From NCBI GenBank assembly GCA_020631295.1, contig JAHDHN010000067.1, positions 1-7,228 on the forward strand: a stretch of 7,228 nt of DNA. The letters run 5' to 3'. Below the pieces are notes generated by a model. That model made no database searches and was not told the DNA's origin. It was given only the letters and a program-made list of their open reading frames with translations. The position numbers and the translations under genes were made by a program. This document shows, piece by piece, positions 1-6,625 of the stretch. The DNA comes from Rickettsiales bacterium. Its GTDB lineage: Bacteria > Pseudomonadota > Alphaproteobacteria > Rickettsiales > UBA8987. Every line of letters begins with the position of its first letter. Within the stretch, counting starts at the first letter, position 1.

Positions 1-543
1 CTCTTCAACCGCCGCTTCCTGCCCTATTGCAGCAAATTCTTGGGCAGACGTAAAAACTTTTTTTAAGGCCTCTAAAGAATCTCCTGACATCTTGCTTCCA
101 GCAAATCTATAAAAATCCTTCAAAGCAAAGCCAGATTGGTGAGGTGTACCATCTAGGGGAATATTATGATACGTAGATGTATATCCATGCCTGGGAAGAG
201 TAAAAGTCTTTTTTTCAGGATCTAATACTCTTTGCAATTCATCCAACCTCTCATTTTGAAGCCAAAGAGTACAGTTAGATTTTTCAACATCTAACATAAA
301 TGTTATAGGACGAAAATTATCTACATGAGACAGGTTAAAATTTAAAACTTTAAAATTATTATATGAGTACTGAATTTCTGTATAATTATATATGCCACTT
401 GACCGCATAGATATATTATCTGTATTTGCACCCTCTATTTCAAAAGTTTGATTTTTGTTCTTTTTGAAATCACCTTGCAACACTGCAGTAAAGTTATTAA
501 TACTCTCTTTTAGAGTTTCCAATGCCTCTTGCTTGCTCGTCAT
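1..543 (-). CDS. Unrecognised AT-rich protein, 3' end outside window
   Basis: An uninterrupted reading frame of 181 codons starts with ATG at 543-541 and runs off the left edge with no stop, so the C-terminus is missing. A good Shine-Dalgarno sequence, AAGGAA, lies 5 nt upstream (554-549). The protein begins MTSKQEALETLKES, a probable helix, followed by an Asn/Tyr/Phe-rich middle (about residues 38-85) that looks like beta strands, then a charged stretch around 98-113, and a probable helix near the visible end (SLEALKKVFTSAQEFAA, about 156-172). There is one cysteine (residue 91), and no signal peptide or membrane segment is visible. I recognise no family and assign no function. The DNA is much more AT-rich than its neighbours: 13 of 60 bases are G or C at 301-360, against 31 of 60 at 1141-1200 in ispH. 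It also uses ATA, AGA, AGG and CTA codons. This suggests recent acquisition or fast evolution. The gene is divergent from the lipoprotein-ispH pair. Confidence 0.72.
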   Translation of the reverse strand, partial: MTSKQEALETLKESINNFTAVLQGDFKKNKNQTFEIEGANTDNISMRSSGIYNYTEIQYSYNNFKVLNFNLSHVDNFRPITFMLDVEKSNCTLWLQNERLDELQRVLDPEKKTFTLPRHGYTSTYHNIPLDGTPHQSGFALKDFYRFAGSKMSGDSLEALKKVFTSAQEFAAIGQEAAVEE

Positions 544-548
544 AATAT

Positions 549-572
549 TTCCTTAATTTTCCTATAATTATA
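549..572 (-). promoter_or_regulatory. Candidate -10 box and ribosome binding site of the left-edge gene
   Basis: On the minus strand a perfect TATAAT lies at 572-567, with AAGGAA at 554-549 close to the ATG at 543. A start of transcription near 560 would give a leader of under 20 nt. The hexamer 17 nt upstream (595-590, TTATAT) is a poor -35 match, so the promoter call rests on the -10 box. The -10 box is part of a 10-bp perfect palindrome, TATAATTATA (563-572), so the plus strand carries the same hexamer at 563-568. Confidence 0.4.
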
Positions 573-618
573 CTTATTAACATAATTTAATATAAGATTA
601 CAGTGAAAATCCACTCCC

Positions 619-646
619 TTGCCCTACTATCTCAAACTGATATACT
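619..646 (+). promoter_or_regulatory. Candidate promoter of the lipoprotein-ispH unit
   Basis: TTGCCC (619-624, 4 of 6 to TTGACA) is followed after a 16-nt spacer by TATACT (641-646, 5 of 6 to TATAAT). Transcription would start about 7 nt later, at or next to the A of the ATG at 653. That fits the lack of any purine-rich Shine-Dalgarno sequence before that ATG and suggests a leaderless mRNA. A second TATACT follows at 647-652 but has no matching -35. This is inferred from sequence only. Confidence 0.35.
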
Positions 647-652
647 TATACT

Positions 653-1072
653 ATGCGCAATCTTATTACATATGTTGCTCTGCTTGTTCTTTCCGGATGT
701 GCATGGCTTTCTGGAGAGCAGCCCAAGCGCAATGCCTCACCCATGGCGGCACTGCCGGCTTCCTTATATCACAGCAATAATAATACCGAAGGCCTGCAGC
801 TGCGCGTGAAAGACGACATTCTGACCGTAACTGCGCAGGCGCCCTACACACAGCAACATGCGTTTTTGAAAGCACAGCAACATTGCCTGCCCAGCACGGG
901 CTATTTGCCGGTGCTGCTTACCCAGCAGCCGACGAATGATCAGCGTGCTATGCTTTTTTACTATGCCTGCGCGGGCGATGCGGTTACACGTTTTCGTGAA
1001 AATGTGCGTGCAGAAGAGCAATTTGCCAAAGAAAACCCGCATCTGCACAAAATGATGAAGGAACTGCGATAG
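653..1072 (+). CDS. Small predicted lipoprotein upstream of ispH
   Basis: The 139-residue product has a short lipoprotein signal: n-region MRN, a hydrophobic stretch ITYVALLVLSG, and the lipobox LSGC with the lipidated cysteine at residue 16. Signal peptidase II should cleave before Cys16. Residue 17 is Ala rather than Asp, which under the enteric +2 rule favours the outer membrane. The mature part is about 124 residues, with two further cysteines (78 and 106) that could form a disulphide in the periplasm, and a charged helical tail (about 112-139, RFRENVRAEEQFAKENPH then HKMMKELR). I do not recognise a named family. The ATG at 653 is chosen because it gives a complete signal peptide; no Shine-Dalgarno sequence precedes it. 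Its TAG stop directly abuts the ispH start, so the two genes are very probably co-transcribed and perhaps translationally coupled, but this does not establish a shared function. Confidence 0.85.
   Translation: MRNLITYVALLVLSGCAWLSGEQPKRNASPMAALPASLYHSNNNTEGLQLRVKDDILTVTAQAPYTQQHAFLKAQQHCLPSTGYLPVLLTQQPTNDQRAMLFYYACAGDAVTRFRENVRAEEQFAKENPHLHKMMKELR
1058..1063 (+). promoter_or_regulatory. Ribosome binding site fixing the GTG start of ispH
   Basis: AAGGAA lies inside the last codons of the lipoprotein gene, 9 nt before GTG at 1073. It supports the GTG start, which yields the conserved N-terminus MKLILAQPRGFC expected for IspH. Confidence 0.7.
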
Positions 1073-2002
1073 GTGAAGTTGATTCTTGCCCAACCCAGAG
1101 GTTTTTGTGCCGGCGTAGACCGCGCCATAGAAATTGTGGAGCGCGCGCTGCAAAAATATGGCCCGCCTGTGTATGTGCGCCATGAAATTGTGCACAATAA
1201 AACCGTGGTGGATGATCTGCGCGCCAAAGGTGCGGTATTTGTGGATGAGGTGAACGATATTCCAGACGGTGCTGTGACTATTTTTTCTGCCCATGGCGTG
1301 AGCGATGCGGTGGAAGATGCGGCCCATGCACGTGAGCTGCCGGTAATTGATGCCACCTGCCCGCTGGTAACCAAGGTGCATAACGAAGCACGGCGCTCTG
1401 CTACCGAAGGCAGAGAGATTATATTAATTGGGCATGCAGGCCATCCGGAAGTGGAAGGCACTTCTGGCCGCGTGAAAGAGCCCGTGCATTTGGTGGAAAC
1501 GGAAGCTGATGTGCAAGCATTACAAGTGCGGAACCCAGAAAAACTGGCCTATGTAACACAAACCACATTGAGTGTGGACGACACACGCAGCATTATTGAA
1601 GTGTTAAAAATGCGTTTTCCTTCCATTAAAGGGCCAGATCTGCGTGATATTTGCTATGCCACGCAAAACCGGCAAGATGCAGTGCGCGTGCTGGCCACGC
1701 AAGTGGAATTACTTTTGGTGGTGGGCGCTAAAAACAGCTCCAACTCCAACCGCCTGCGTGATTTGGGGGAGCAATCCGGTGCTATAGCCTATTTGATTGA
1801 TACGGTAGAGAATATTGACCCGGCTTGGCTTGAAAATATAAAAACAGTCGGCCTGACTGCTGGTGCCAGCGCACCAGACCGCTTGGTACAAGATATCGTC
1901 AGCTATTTTAAAACACATCATAATGCCGATGTTAGCACCATGGATGGCAAGCAAGAGCGCACACGCTTTAAACTGCCCGAAATATTAGAGAGCGCTGCCT
2001 AG
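1073..2002 (+). CDS. ispH: 4-hydroxy-3-methylbut-2-enyl diphosphate reductase
   Basis: IspH (LytB) carries out the last step of the MEP isoprenoid pathway in the cytoplasm. It reduces HMBPP to IPP and DMAPP using a [4Fe-4S] cluster. The 309-residue protein has the usual full length. The three cluster cysteines are in their expected contexts: Cys12 (PRGFCAGVDRAI), Cys96 (IDATCPLVTKVH) and Cys194 (RDICYATQNRQ). Other active-site signatures are HEIVHN with His41 at 37-42, SAHGV (72-76), GHAGHPEVEGT with His124 and the catalytic Glu126 (120-130), TQTTLS (162-167), KNSSNSNRL (220-228) and TAGASAPD (262-269). These match the family closely, so the enzyme should be active. The GTG start abuts the upstream TAG with no gap. 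The gene ends convergently with rbfA, 141 nt away. Known reductants (flavodoxin or ferredoxin) are not encoded in the window. Confidence 0.97.
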   Translation: MKLILAQPRGFCAGVDRAIEIVERALQKYGPPVYVRHEIVHNKTVVDDLRAKGAVFVDEVNDIPDGAVTIFSAHGVSDAVEDAAHARELPVIDATCPLVTKVHNEARRSATEGREIILIGHAGHPEVEGTSGRVKEPVHLVETEADVQALQVRNPEKLAYVTQTTLSVDDTRSIIEVLKMRFPSIKGPDLRDICYATQNRQDAVRVLATQVELLLVVGAKNSSNSNRLRDLGEQSGAIAYLIDTVENIDPAWLENIKTVGLTAGASAPDRLVQDIVSYFKTHHNADVSTMDGKQERTRFKLPEILESAA

Positions 2003-2044
2003 TTTTCAGTTATTTCCTTTAGGATTTTTATAAGAAGCGCTGTT

Positions 2045-2065
2045 CCCTGTGATTTAGCCACAGGG
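2045..2065 (+). other. Hairpin downstream of ispH
   Basis: A perfect 7-bp stem, CCCTGTG (2045-2051) with CACAGGG (2059-2065), encloses a 7-nt loop. It lies 42 nt past the ispH stop and is followed by TCAAAT rather than a T-run, so it is not a classical intrinsic terminator. It may still protect the mRNA 3' end or help termination with a factor. Confidence 0.5.
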
Positions 2066-2099
2066 TCAAATATTGATACAGCATAACTGGTAGATTTGA

Positions 2100-2120
2100 T
2101 CCTGCGGCCAAGCCGCAGGA
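2100..2120 (-). terminator. GC-rich hairpin downstream of rbfA, possible operon terminator
   Basis: A perfect 9-bp stem, TCCTGCGGC (2100-2108) with GCCGCAGGA (2112-2120), has a 3-nt loop and begins 23 nt beyond the rbfA stop on the minus strand. Position and stability suit the end of the rimP-nusA-infB-rbfA operon. After the stem the minus strand reads TCAAATCTACC, with no real T-tract, so intrinsic termination would be weak. It may instead be a repeat element or an mRNA-stabilising structure. Confidence 0.45.
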
Positions 2121-2143
2121 AACAAAAACCTTACGGTGTTATC

Positions 2144-2506
2144 TTACTCACTCTGCAGCAGGCGGTTGATTTTATCCGCCTCATCAAAGCTATCATCCAG
2201 GCTAAAATGCAGATGTGGCGTATTGCGCAGCTGCAATTTAGGGCCAAGCTGATGACGAATATTCGGCGCCATGTCTTGCAGTAATTTTACCGTATCTTGC
2301 TGATCTTTCCCTGCCAGCGGCATTACAAACACCGTAGCATTACGTAAATCCGGGCTGATGCGCACCTCGCTCACCGTTACCATCAATGTTTTGCCCGACG
2401 CGTCATATAAATCACCGCGCATAAAAATATCCGAAAGCGCGTGGCGAATGGCTTCGCCCACTTTCAGCTGACGCTGCGATGGCATTTTGCTGCTATGATG
2501 CGGCAT
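2144..2506 (-). CDS. rbfA: 30S ribosome-binding factor A
   Basis: RbfA binds the small ribosomal subunit during late assembly and helps mature the 5' end of 16S rRNA. The 120-residue product is full length for this single KH-like domain. The opening QRQLKVGEAIRHALSDIF (11-28), the signature SEVRISPDLRNATVFVMPL (46-64) and the C-terminal SFDEADKINRLL (106-117) are characteristic, the first two especially of alphaproteobacterial members. The ATG at 2506 is chosen because AAGG lies 9 nt upstream (2519-2516). An alternative ATG seven codons later (MPSQRQ) has no clear ribosome binding site but would also leave the domain intact. The gene follows infB after 36 nt and appears to be the last gene of the operon, because ispH converges from the other side. 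truB, which often follows rbfA, is not here. Confidence 0.96.
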   Translation of the reverse strand: MPHHSSKMPSQRQLKVGEAIRHALSDIFMRGDLYDASGKTLMVTVSEVRISPDLRNATVFVMPLAGKDQQDTVKLLQDMAPNIRHQLGPKLQLRNTPHLHFSLDDSFDEADKINRLLQSE

Positions 2507-2542
2507 GATAACAAGCCTTCTCTTCGTTAGATTAGCTAAGGT

Positions 2543-4975
2543 TTAAGAAACCGTCACCTGCTCTTCAATAATACGATAGGCCTCAATCACATCACCGGCC
2601 TTAATATCTTCGTAATTCTCAAAGGCCATACCGCACTCTGTGCCCTCTTTCACCTCATCCGCCTCTTCTTTAAAGCGCTTCAGCGTTTTGAGTTTGCCGG
2701 TGTGAATTACCACATTTTCACGCAAGAGACGCACGCCTGCACCGCGCTCCACTAAGCCCTCGGTCACGCGGCAACCGGCCACCTTGCCCACACGAGTAAT
2801 TTTGAACACTTCCAAAATCTCTGCATAGCCAATAAATTCTTCGCGAATCTTTGGTGAGGCGAGGCCATTTACCAAATTCTTCACATCATCTATCAGATCA
2901 TAAATGATGGAATAATAATGAATTTCTACCGACTCATTTTCCGCTGCTGTTTTCACCGCACCGGCTGCACGCACGTTAAATGCCAAAATTGCAGCATTGG
3001 TAGCATTGGCCAAGGTCACGTCTGATTCGGTTACCGCACCAGCGCCCGAATGCACAATTTTGATCACCACTTCCTCATGCTCAATCTGGTTTAGGCTGCC
3101 AATAATGGCCTCCACAGAGCCTTGCACATCGCCCTTAATCAGCAAGTTCAGCTCTTTAGAATCTGCAGTTTGCTTGAAAATATCATCCACTGTTTTTACC
3201 GCACTGGCAGATTTCTGCTCCAGCAATTTCTTCTCACGATATTCAATAATCTCGCGCGCATCTTTTTCCTGCTCTACCACATTGAACACATCACCCGCTT
3301 GCGGTAATTGGTCTAACCCCAAAATCTCCACCGGCGCAGACGGTCCAGCCTCTTTCAGCTGCTTGCCATTTTCGTCGGTCAGCGCTTTGATTTTACCAAA
3401 ACCAGTACCCGCAATACCAATATCGCCCTTGCGCAATGTGCCGCGCTGTACCAGCACGGTTACCACATTACCACGGCCTTTATCCACCTTGGCTTCCAGC
3501 ACAGAGCCAATAGCAGTCTGCTTCGGGCTGGCCTTAAGGTCTAGCATTTCTGCCTGCAGCAGAATAATATCCACCAGCTCATCTAAATTCAGCTTTTGCG
3601 CTGCAGAAATTTCTACCACCTGCACATCACCGCCCAGATCTTCCGGAATCAACTCATGTGAAAGCAGCTGGTCTTTCACTTTCTGCGGGTTCGCATCTGG
3701 CTTATCAATCTTATTAATCGCAACAATAATCGGCACTTCTGCCGCTTTTGCATGGCTGATTGCCTCTTCTGTTTGCGGCATAATGCCGTCATCCGCAGCT
3801 ACAATCAAAATCACAATATCCGTAACGCTTGCACCGCGCGCGCGCATGGCTGTGAAGGCCGCGTGGCCTGGCGTGTCGATAAAGGAAATCAGTTTACCAT
3901 CCGCTGTTTTATATTGATAAGCACCAATATGCTGGGTGATACCGCCTGCTTCACCGTCGGTCACAGAACTCTCACGCAACGCATCCAAAAGCGATGTTTT
4001 ACCATGATCCACATGGCCCATAATGGTTACTACCGGTGGGCGCGTTTCAAGATCCGCCTCATTCACCTCTTCTTCAATCAGCACATCTTCCACATCGGCA
4101 TCCGTCACACGCTTAAAGGTGTGGCCAAATTCGGTTACCACCAGCTCGGCCGTATCCGCATCAATCGCTTGATCCTGGCGGGCCATAATGCCCAGCTTCA
4201 TTAGCTCTTTAATCACGTCTGCAGCACGCACTGCCATACGGTTGGCCAGCTCTTGCACGGTAATCATCTCTGTGATTACCACCTCACGCTGCTTTTGCTC
4301 GCCTGTGCCAAAATCATCGCCCTGGCGCTTTTCTTTTGCACGCTGGCGCTTCACGGAAGCAAGACTACGCACACGCTCACCACGGTCAAAATCCAACGCA
4401 TTGGCAATGGTTAGTTTCTTCTTATGGCCTTTATCTTCCTTCACGCCTTTTAATTTGCGCTTTTGCTCGTCTTTCTTGGCAAGCTCTTTGGATTTGTCTG
4501 GTGTTGCAGCCGCACCCGCCTGCTGCGTTGTACCAGAAGTAGCATTACCCGCAGCTGCGGCAGCAGCCATGGCTTGCTTTTCTGCTTCAGCCTGCTTCTC
4601 TGCAGCTTCTGCTTTCGGGTCGTCATTCGACACCACCTTCTTCACACGTGGCTTTGGCAAATCTGGCTGTGAGGATTGTGCTTCTGCAGAGGTACTGAGT
4701 TCTTCAGCACGCTTTAACGCCTCCATGCGCGCAGCTTGCTCATGCGAGGAAAGCTTGGCTTCCTGCTCTGGCGTGGTAGAGGTTTGCGGCGTTTCCATAT
4801 TGCGTGGCTTGAGGGAAATTTTTCCGTCCTTATCACGCGTAACGGTGCGAGTTTTTTTCACCTCCACTGTTACCGTTTTGGCACGCCCTTTAGACATATT
4901 ATGCTGCAGCTTGGTTTCCAAGGAACGCGTGAGCTGCAATTTTCCGCCTAATTTCTTTTTGTTATCGTCTGACAT
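2543..4975 (-). CDS. infB: Translation initiation factor IF-2
   Basis: IF2 is the GTPase that brings initiator fMet-tRNA to the 30S subunit and promotes 50S joining. The 810 residues cover all expected parts. An N-terminal IF2-associated segment (about 8-45, KKLGGKLQLTRSLE then SKGRAKTVTVE) is followed by a low-complexity Ala/Glu/Lys/Gln linker (about 65-220), which contains a run of seven alanines at 136-142. The IF2-N helical domain is about 230-285. The G domain has G1 GHVDHGKT (320-327), G2 GGITQHIG (344-351), G3 DTPGH (367-371), G4 NKID (421-424) and G5 SAA (457-459). Beta-barrel domain II (about 485-570), domain III (about 595-695, LLIKGDVQGSVEAI) and the fMet-tRNA-binding C-terminal domain (about 710-805, with AGCRVTEG) follow. 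All catalytic motifs are intact. The ATG is supported by AAGG 7 nt upstream (4986-4983). It lies 72 nt after nusA and 36 nt before rbfA. Confidence 0.98.
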   Translation of the reverse strand: MSDDNKKKLGGKLQLTRSLETKLQHNMSKGRAKTVTVEVKKTRTVTRDKDGKISLKPRNMETPQTSTTPEQEAKLSSHEQAARMEALKRAEELSTSAEAQSSQPDLPKPRVKKVVSNDDPKAEAAEKQAEAEKQAMAAAAAAGNATSGTTQQAGAAATPDKSKELAKKDEQKRKLKGVKEDKGHKKKLTIANALDFDRGERVRSLASVKRQRAKEKRQGDDFGTGEQKQREVVITEMITVQELANRMAVRAADVIKELMKLGIMARQDQAIDADTAELVVTEFGHTFKRVTDADVEDVLIEEEVNEADLETRPPVVTIMGHVDHGKTSLLDALRESSVTDGEAGGITQHIGAYQYKTADGKLISFIDTPGHAAFTAMRARGASVTDIVILIVAADDGIMPQTEEAISHAKAAEVPIIVAINKIDKPDANPQKVKDQLLSHELIPEDLGGDVQVVEISAAQKLNLDELVDIILLQAEMLDLKASPKQTAIGSVLEAKVDKGRGNVVTVLVQRGTLRKGDIGIAGTGFGKIKALTDENGKQLKEAGPSAPVEILGLDQLPQAGDVFNVVEQEKDAREIIEYREKKLLEQKSASAVKTVDDIFKQTADSKELNLLIKGDVQGSVEAIIGSLNQIEHEEVVIKIVHSGAGAVTESDVTLANATNAAILAFNVRAAGAVKTAAENESVEIHYYSIIYDLIDDVKNLVNGLASPKIREEFIGYAEILEVFKITRVGKVAGCRVTEGLVERGAGVRLLRENVVIHTGKLKTLKRFKEEADEVKEGTECGMAFENYEDIKAGDVIEAYRIIEEQVTVS

Positions 4976-5047
4976 TACCCTACCTTATATGATTTCACTG
5001 CTGATGCTATGTTAATTCTTACCTTAGTGTATCTTAACTATCGCGCT
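4976..5047 (-). other. Short nusA-infB spacer lacking ylxR
   Basis: Only 72 nt separate the nusA stop from the infB start, so no room exists for ylxR (the roughly 90-residue DUF448 gene commonly found here). The spacer holds two copies of TAAGGTA on the minus strand (5026-5020 and 4987-4981). The second is the infB ribosome binding site. The first has no start codon at a suitable distance. No terminator-like hairpin is visible, so nusA and infB are probably co-transcribed. Confidence 0.6.
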
Positions 5048-6625
5048 TTATGCAGCTTCTTCACCTCCAGACTCACCTTCGGCTGCTTCAGCTTCAGGCT
5101 CATCATCAAACCAATCTTGACGCAGTGTCATGATCAACTCTTCAATTTCGGCATCCACCAAGCCAGATTCCGGCAGAATTTCTTTAAATTCATCCGTTGC
5201 CAGGCCGGCCACATCGTCCTTGCTCTTCACATCGTTCTGCACAAGAATTTTGATGCTGTCTTTGTCTATGGCTGTCAGCTCAAGCAAGTCTGCATTTGCG
5301 CCGTTATCTGCCAAGAATTTCTCAAACTCCGCTTGCTGCTCCTGCAGATATTCCTCTGCACGCTGCTGCAATTCTTGCGCAAGATCTTCATCAAAGCCCT
5401 CAATGGAGAGTAGATCTTCCAGCTGCACGTAAGCTACCTCTTCAATGTTAGAGAAGCCTTCCGATGCAAGCAACTGACCAATCACCTCTTCCACATTCAA
5501 TGCGTCTGCAAAGAGCGCGCTGATGCGGTTAAAGTCGTTAATGCGGCGCTCAGATTCTTCTGTCTCAGACATCACATCAATGTTCCAATCCACCAATTTG
5601 GCAGCCAGGCGTACATTCTGACCACGGCGACCAATCGCCAGGCTTAGATGATCATCTGGGATTACGGCCTCAATTAAATGACGGTCTTCGTCGATGATAA
5701 TGCGCTGCACTTCCACCTGCATCTCTTTGGTCTTGGAACTCAGTGCGTTCACGGTAAATGTTGCCAGGTCAGAAGACCATTGAATGATATCAATCTTCTC
5801 GCCCTGCAGTTCATTATATACTGCCGTTACACGTGCACCGCGCGGACCAATACATGCGCCCACAGGATCCAGCGTGTGATCTTCAGAATACACAGCCAGC
5901 TTAGCACGCGAACCAGGGTCACGCGCCACCCCCATAATTTTTACCAAACCATCGTAAATTTCTGGCACTTCTTGGGTAAAGAGCTGCTCTAGGAAACCAG
6001 GATGCGTACGAGACAGAATAATCTGCTGCCCTTTATTCACACGGCGCACATCCACAATATACGCACGGATACGGTCGCCCGCGCGGAAGGATTCACGCGG
6101 GATTACCTCATTGCGCGGCAGAATGGTTTCTGTTTTACCAAAATCGATGATGTAATCACCAAATTCTACGCGCTTCACCACACCGGTCACCACTTCACCG
6201 ACACGGTCTTTAAATTCTTCATATTGCTTATCACGCTCTGCTTCGCGGATCTTCTGCATCAATACCTGTTTGAAAGTTTGTGAGCTTACACGACCAAAAT
6301 CAATGGGGGGCAAGGCTTCAGTCACAGAACCACCCAGCTCAATCGTAGCATCTTGCTCTTTCGCATCGCTCAAGGAGATTTCTGTGTGATAATCTTCGGC
6401 ATTTTCCACCACTTCACGCACGCGGAACAGAGAAATCGCCCCGGTTTTTGCATCAATAGTTGATTCCACATGTTGCTCATGGCCGTATTTACGACGACCA
6501 ACAGTAGCAATCGCCTCTTCCATGGCTTCCATTACCAACTCTTTTTTAATGCCTTTTTCACGCGCCACAGCATCTGCCACCTGCAGGATTTCTGTATTAC
6601 CCGTAATTGCAAAATTACTAACCAT
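5048..6625 (-). CDS. nusA: Transcription termination/antitermination protein NusA
   Basis: NusA binds RNA polymerase and nascent RNA and controls pausing, termination and antitermination. The 525-residue protein has the RNA polymerase-binding N-terminal domain (about 1-130), an S1 domain (about 140-205, GEVVTGVVKRVEFGDYIIDFG to IILSRTHPGF at the boundary), KH1 (about 230-295, with GACIGPRG at 256-263) and KH2 (about 305-350, with LAIGRRGQNVRLAAKL at 329-344). The C-terminal part (about 365-500) carries two acidic helix-hairpin-helix type repeats, as in proteobacterial NusA. It ends in a very acidic tail (DDEPEAEAAEGESGGEE). The ATG at 6625 overlaps the rimP stop by 8 nt and is preceded by AAGGAG with a 10-nt spacer, so translation is probably coupled to rimP. 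In enteric bacteria NusA represses its own operon; whether that holds here cannot be seen. Confidence 0.98.
   Translation of the reverse strand: MVSNFAITGNTEILQVADAVAREKGIKKELVMEAMEEAIATVGRRKYGHEQHVESTIDAKTGAISLFRVREVVENAEDYHTEISLSDAKEQDATIELGGSVTEALPPIDFGRVSSQTFKQVLMQKIREAERDKQYEEFKDRVGEVVTGVVKRVEFGDYIIDFGKTETILPRNEVIPRESFRAGDRIRAYIVDVRRVNKGQQIILSRTHPGFLEQLFTQEVPEIYDGLVKIMGVARDPGSRAKLAVYSEDHTLDPVGACIGPRGARVTAVYNELQGEKIDIIQWSSDLATFTVNALSSKTKEMQVEVQRIIIDEDRHLIEAVIPDDHLSLAIGRRGQNVRLAAKLVDWNIDVMSETEESERRINDFNRISALFADALNVEEVIGQLLASEGFSNIEEVAYVQLEDLLSIEGFDEDLAQELQQRAEEYLQEQQAEFEKFLADNGANADLLELTAIDKDSIKILVQNDVKSKDDVAGLATDEFKEILPESGLVDAEIEELIMTLRQDWFDDEPEAEAAEGESGGEEAA

Larger units (their letters stand above)
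2045..2120. repeat. Mirror-image pair of hairpins with a long inverted repeat
   Basis: The two hairpins in this convergent gap are inverted copies of one plan: a stem-loop whose 3' arm ends in CRCAGGR and is followed by TCAAAT. The plus-strand copy is CACAGGGTCAAAT (2059-2071). The minus-strand copy is CGCAGGATCAAAT (2106-2094), 11 of 13 identical. As a result 2061-2071 can also pair with 2094-2104 over 11 bp (one G-U), which excludes both small hairpins. The arrangement resembles paired REP-type (REPIN/BIME) elements, or a two-way terminator. Only one copy is present in the window. Confidence 0.5.

Noticed and set aside
764..1461. Two long minus-strand frames opposite the lipoprotein gene and ispH
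   Set aside because: They overlap each other and the conserved ispH frame, and their products look like random sequence.
1991..2041. Repeated AGCGCT at 1991-1996 and 2036-2041 around the ispH stop
   Set aside because: A 6-bp self-complementary word occurring twice in 50 bp is easily due to chance, and no further symmetry surrounds it.
2096..2284. A 62-codon plus-strand frame in the ispH-rbfA gap
   Set aside because: It starts next to the GC-rich hairpin and mostly lies antisense to rbfA. It has no ribosome binding site and no plausible protein character.
2997..3917. A 306-codon plus-strand open frame antisense to the infB GTPase region
   Set aside because: The product is Ser/Thr/Pro/Cys-rich with no motifs and lies wholly opposite conserved IF2 sequence. 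It is a shadow frame.
4975..4998. A seven-codon GTG mini-frame before infB whose TAA overlaps the infB ATG as TAATG
   Set aside because: The nearest Shine-Dalgarno-like site is about 16 nt upstream, too far, and a frame this short is expected by chance. No comparative support is available.
4188..5015. A 275-codon plus-strand open frame antisense to infB
   Set aside because: It mirrors the Ala/Lys/Glu-rich linker of IF2, giving a Ser/Phe/Cys-rich product with no recognisable domain. The IF2 frame is unambiguous.
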